A stretch of DNA of 7,483 bases, taken from positions 1-7,483 of the forward strand of contig JASHVB010000747.1 in assembly GCA_030039695.1 (NCBI GenBank), written 5' to 3'. Below the pieces are notes generated by a model that did not search any database, was not told the DNA's origin, and saw nothing but the letters and a program-made list of their open reading frames with translations. Positions 6,186-7,483 of the stretch are shown one piece after another. This stretch comes from Acetobacteraceae bacterium. Its GTDB lineage: Bacteria > Pseudomonadota > Alphaproteobacteria > Acetobacterales > Acetobacteraceae. Positions within the stretch are counted from its first letter, which is position 1. The number at the start of each line of letters is the position of its first letter. The translations under genes and the position numbers were made by a program.

Positions 6186-6620
6186 ATGGAGCGAGCTGAA
6201 GGCTTGTACTGGGTCCGCGAGCGGCGGTTCGGGACAGTGGTTATCGCTGCGTACCGTGACGGCTGGTGGATATTCGGCGATGGGGAGGATTACCCTGACG
6301 AACGCCGGGTGGTGGTTCTTGCGGGTCCGCTGCAGCCGCCCGACCCCGCAATCGGCGCTACGTGGAAGCAACGCTACGAAAAGATCCTGAGTGACCGCAG
6401 AAAGATTGAAGGCGAGGACCCGACGTTGGGGTGGGATTATCTGGACGGCTATTACTGGATCAGGATTCCGGGCCGGTCGGAGCTCATGCTGGCGCACTAT
6501 CTCGAAGGCTGGGGCGAGGCGGCCGGAGACGATGATCTTAAGGGGGTCAAGTTCGAAGTGATCGACGGTCCGCTGCTGTCGCCACAGGTTCCGCTGCCAT
6601 CACAGCGAATAAGACATTGA
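6186..6620 (+). CDS. Trp/Tyr-rich two-repeat protein, second paralogue
   Basis: This 144-residue paralogue of the protein at 5567 keeps the same two-repeat plan. Repeat 1 (about 6-54) holds GLYWVRERR, AAYRDGWWIFGDG and GPLQPPDPAIGATW. Repeat 2 (about 88-136) holds GYYWIRIP, LEGWGEAAGDD and VIDGPLLSPQVP. The segments AAYRDGWWIFGDG, PPDPAIGATWK and RRKIEGEDP are unchanged between paralogues, whereas the C-terminal 40 residues have diverged, with the basic WWQRRR tail replaced by PSQRIRH. That the frame has stayed open in both copies after considerable divergence argues that both are, or recently were, under selection. The start has GAGGG at the same distance as in the first copy. It converges on the helicase gene with only 14 bp between stops, and no clear terminator is seen there. 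Function unknown. Confidence 0.82.
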   Translation: MERAEGLYWVRERRFGTVVIAAYRDGWWIFGDGEDYPDERRVVVLAGPLQPPDPAIGATWKQRYEKILSDRRKIEGEDPTLGWDYLDGYYWIRIPGRSELMLAHYLEGWGEAAGDDDLKGVKFEVIDGPLLSPQVPLPSQRIRH

Positions 6621-6634
6621 CAGGACGCTTTGTC

Positions 6635-7483
6635 TCAGAGGCGCTTGAGGCGTTCGAGATCCTTGAGCGCGTCGACCAGGGTGCGATGGCGTTTTGGCTG
6701 GAGCTGATGGTGCGGTTGATTTCGTAACCAGCCGTCAATGCGATGTCGGTCGGGGATGTCGTCCAGGAAGGGTGACGGGTCGGCAAAACCCAGCCGGACG
6801 TTACAATGTGAAATGCTGACGCGTCGCATGCCGCGCGTGAGGGCGACGTAGGCGAGGCGCCGTTCCTCCGCGAGGTCGCCGTAGGGCGGAGGGAATGCGT
6901 TTGCCTCCCAACCCGGCAGGAAGACCTGTCGAAACTCCAGGCCCTTGGCCTTGTGCAATGTCATCAACCGCACTTGCCCTCCGGCGATCTCGTCGGGATT
7001 CTCGGTGGCGAGGGCGGCGTGGTCGAGCAACTCGCGGCCGGTGTGGAACCCGCCGGCCAAGACAATGAGTTCCTGCACATTCTCCAGCCGGCCTTCGGTT
7101 GTCTCGGCGCGACTTTCGCGCAGCATGGTGCGATAGCCCGTGACGTCGAGAAGGGCGGAAATCTGATCGGCGAGCGTGACGGATTGATCCCGCGCTACGC
7201 GCCGGATCGCATCAGCGAATTTGAGGCCGGCATTTCGGCTGCGCGCGGGCAGGGGCGCGGTCTCGAGCGCTGTCATCAGGGACACGCAGCGCCATGCCGC
7301 GTCGGCTTCGAGGGTCTCCATAGCCTTGGCGCCAAAGCCGCGCGCGGGCACGTTGATGACGCGGCGCACTGCTTCATCGGATTGTCGATCGTCCGGGGCG
7401 ATCGCGATGCGCAGCAAGGCAAGCGCGTCTTTGATCTCGCTGCGTTGATAGAATCCCACGTCGCCCACGAGGACAAACGGGAT
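6635..7483 (-). CDS. UvrD/PcrA/Rep-type superfamily 1 DNA helicase, C-terminal part (5' end outside the window)
   Basis: The visible 282 residues are the second half of an SF1A helicase, an ATP-driven 3'-5' DNA translocase. Motif IV is seen at 4-22 (VLVGDVGFYQRSEIKDALA), followed by DD at 31-32 and RRVINVPARGFG at 40-51. Motif V is MTLHKAKGLEF at 174-184 and motif VI is EERRLAYVALTR at 206-217, whose final Arg is the expected arginine finger. ADPSPFLDDIP at 234-244 matches the PSRFL-type segment near the end of UvrD proteins. The protein stops about 38 residues later, so it lacks the long C-terminal extension of chromosomal UvrD and PcrA. The frame is open to the edge; the GTG at 7468 is internal to motif IV and not a start. 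Walker A and B motifs must lie outside. It could be a plasmid helicase, or a GajB-like partner in a defence system; the window cannot decide. Confidence 0.93.
   Translation of the reverse strand: MPFVLVGDVGFYQRSEIKDALALLRIAIAPDDRQSDEAVRRVINVPARGFGAKAMETLEADAAWRCVSLMTALETAPLPARSRNAGLKFADAIRRVARDQSVTLADQISALLDVTGYRTMLRESRAETTEGRLENVQELIVLAGGFHTGRELLDHAALATENPDEIAGGQVRLMTLHKAKGLEFRQVFLPGWEANAFPPPYGDLAEERRLAYVALTRGMRRVSISHCNVRLGFADPSPFLDDIPDRHRIDGWLRNQPHHQLQPKRHRTLVDALKDLERLKRL

Larger units (their letters stand above)
5518..6837. repeat. tandem duplication: two units of paralogue plus helicase 3' end
   Basis: Unit 1 runs from 5518 to about 6135 and unit 2 from 6137 to about 6837. The 49 bases before each paralogue start align without gaps, sharing for example the string ACGTCAGG and the GAGGG ribosome binding site. 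The paralogues themselves align, and the DNA after each paralogue aligns again (6016-6134 against 6716-6837). Start-to-start distance is 619 bp. Unit 1 has lost about 80 bp after its paralogue, corresponding to the extreme 3' end of the helicase gene. Divergence is substantial, so the event is not recent. Confidence 0.85.

Noticed and set aside
5480..6497. 235- and 205-residue minus-strand frames opposite the paralogues
   Set aside because: They are antisense to the duplicated plus-strand genes. Only the short helicase-like part of the first frame is meaningful, and it is listed as a remnant.
6611..6637. AGACA/TGTCT hairpin between the convergent stops as a terminator
   Set aside because: The stem is 5 bp with a 14-nt loop and no T run, too weak to support.
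1..7483. CRISPR array, tRNA, rRNA or complete insertion sequence
   Set aside because: I saw no regularly spaced short repeats, no cloverleaf with a plausible anticodon arm, no ribosomal RNA sequence and no transposase motif on either strand.

Overview
The window is GC-rich accessory DNA, most likely from an alphaproteobacterial plasmid, integrative element or genomic island (Rhizobiales or Sphingomonadales type). This rests on base composition, on the family make-up (an ArdC-type antirestriction protein beside a compact adenosylcobalamin-dependent ribonucleotide reductase and a UvrD/Rep-type helicase), and on many short unrecognised genes. I cannot name the species.

Left part (1-5010): every gene I support lies on the minus strand, so transcription runs right to left. 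In that order it holds a 149-residue unknown protein (5010-4561), a small gene apparently broken by one extra base in a C run (4388-4049), a 46-codon ORF joined to it by an ATGA overlap (4052-3912), the class II reductase nrdJ (3897-1603), a 91-residue zinc-ribbon-like protein (1523-1248), the ArdC-like protein (1049-75), and possibly the first seven codons of another gene (22-1). Gaps are short and most starts have a visible Shine-Dalgarno sequence, so these may form one or two operons. NrdJ would supply deoxynucleotides without needing oxygen or a second subunit. ArdC would protect incoming single-stranded DNA. Both suit an element that transfers and replicates in new hosts.

Middle (5011-5566): no convincing gene. 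It holds the second copy of a roughly 110-130 bp dispersed repeat; the first copy is in the leader of ardC (1083-1210). Both copies have the same orientation relative to the minus-strand genes downstream, which suggests a shared leader or regulatory element.

Right part (5518-7483): two plus-strand paralogues of an unrecognised Trp/Tyr-rich protein, each made of two internal repeats, converge on a minus-strand UvrD-like helicase gene that runs off the right edge. Between the paralogues lies a decayed copy of the helicase 3' end. The locus therefore arose by tandem duplication of a unit of about 619 bp containing one paralogue plus the end of the helicase gene.

The most unusual items are this nested duplication, the two-repeat protein family, the dispersed leader repeat, a hairpin that displays the ardC ribosome binding site in its loop, a 12-bp inverted repeat just before nrdJ, and the apparent loss of the third zinc ligand in the ArdC-like protein.
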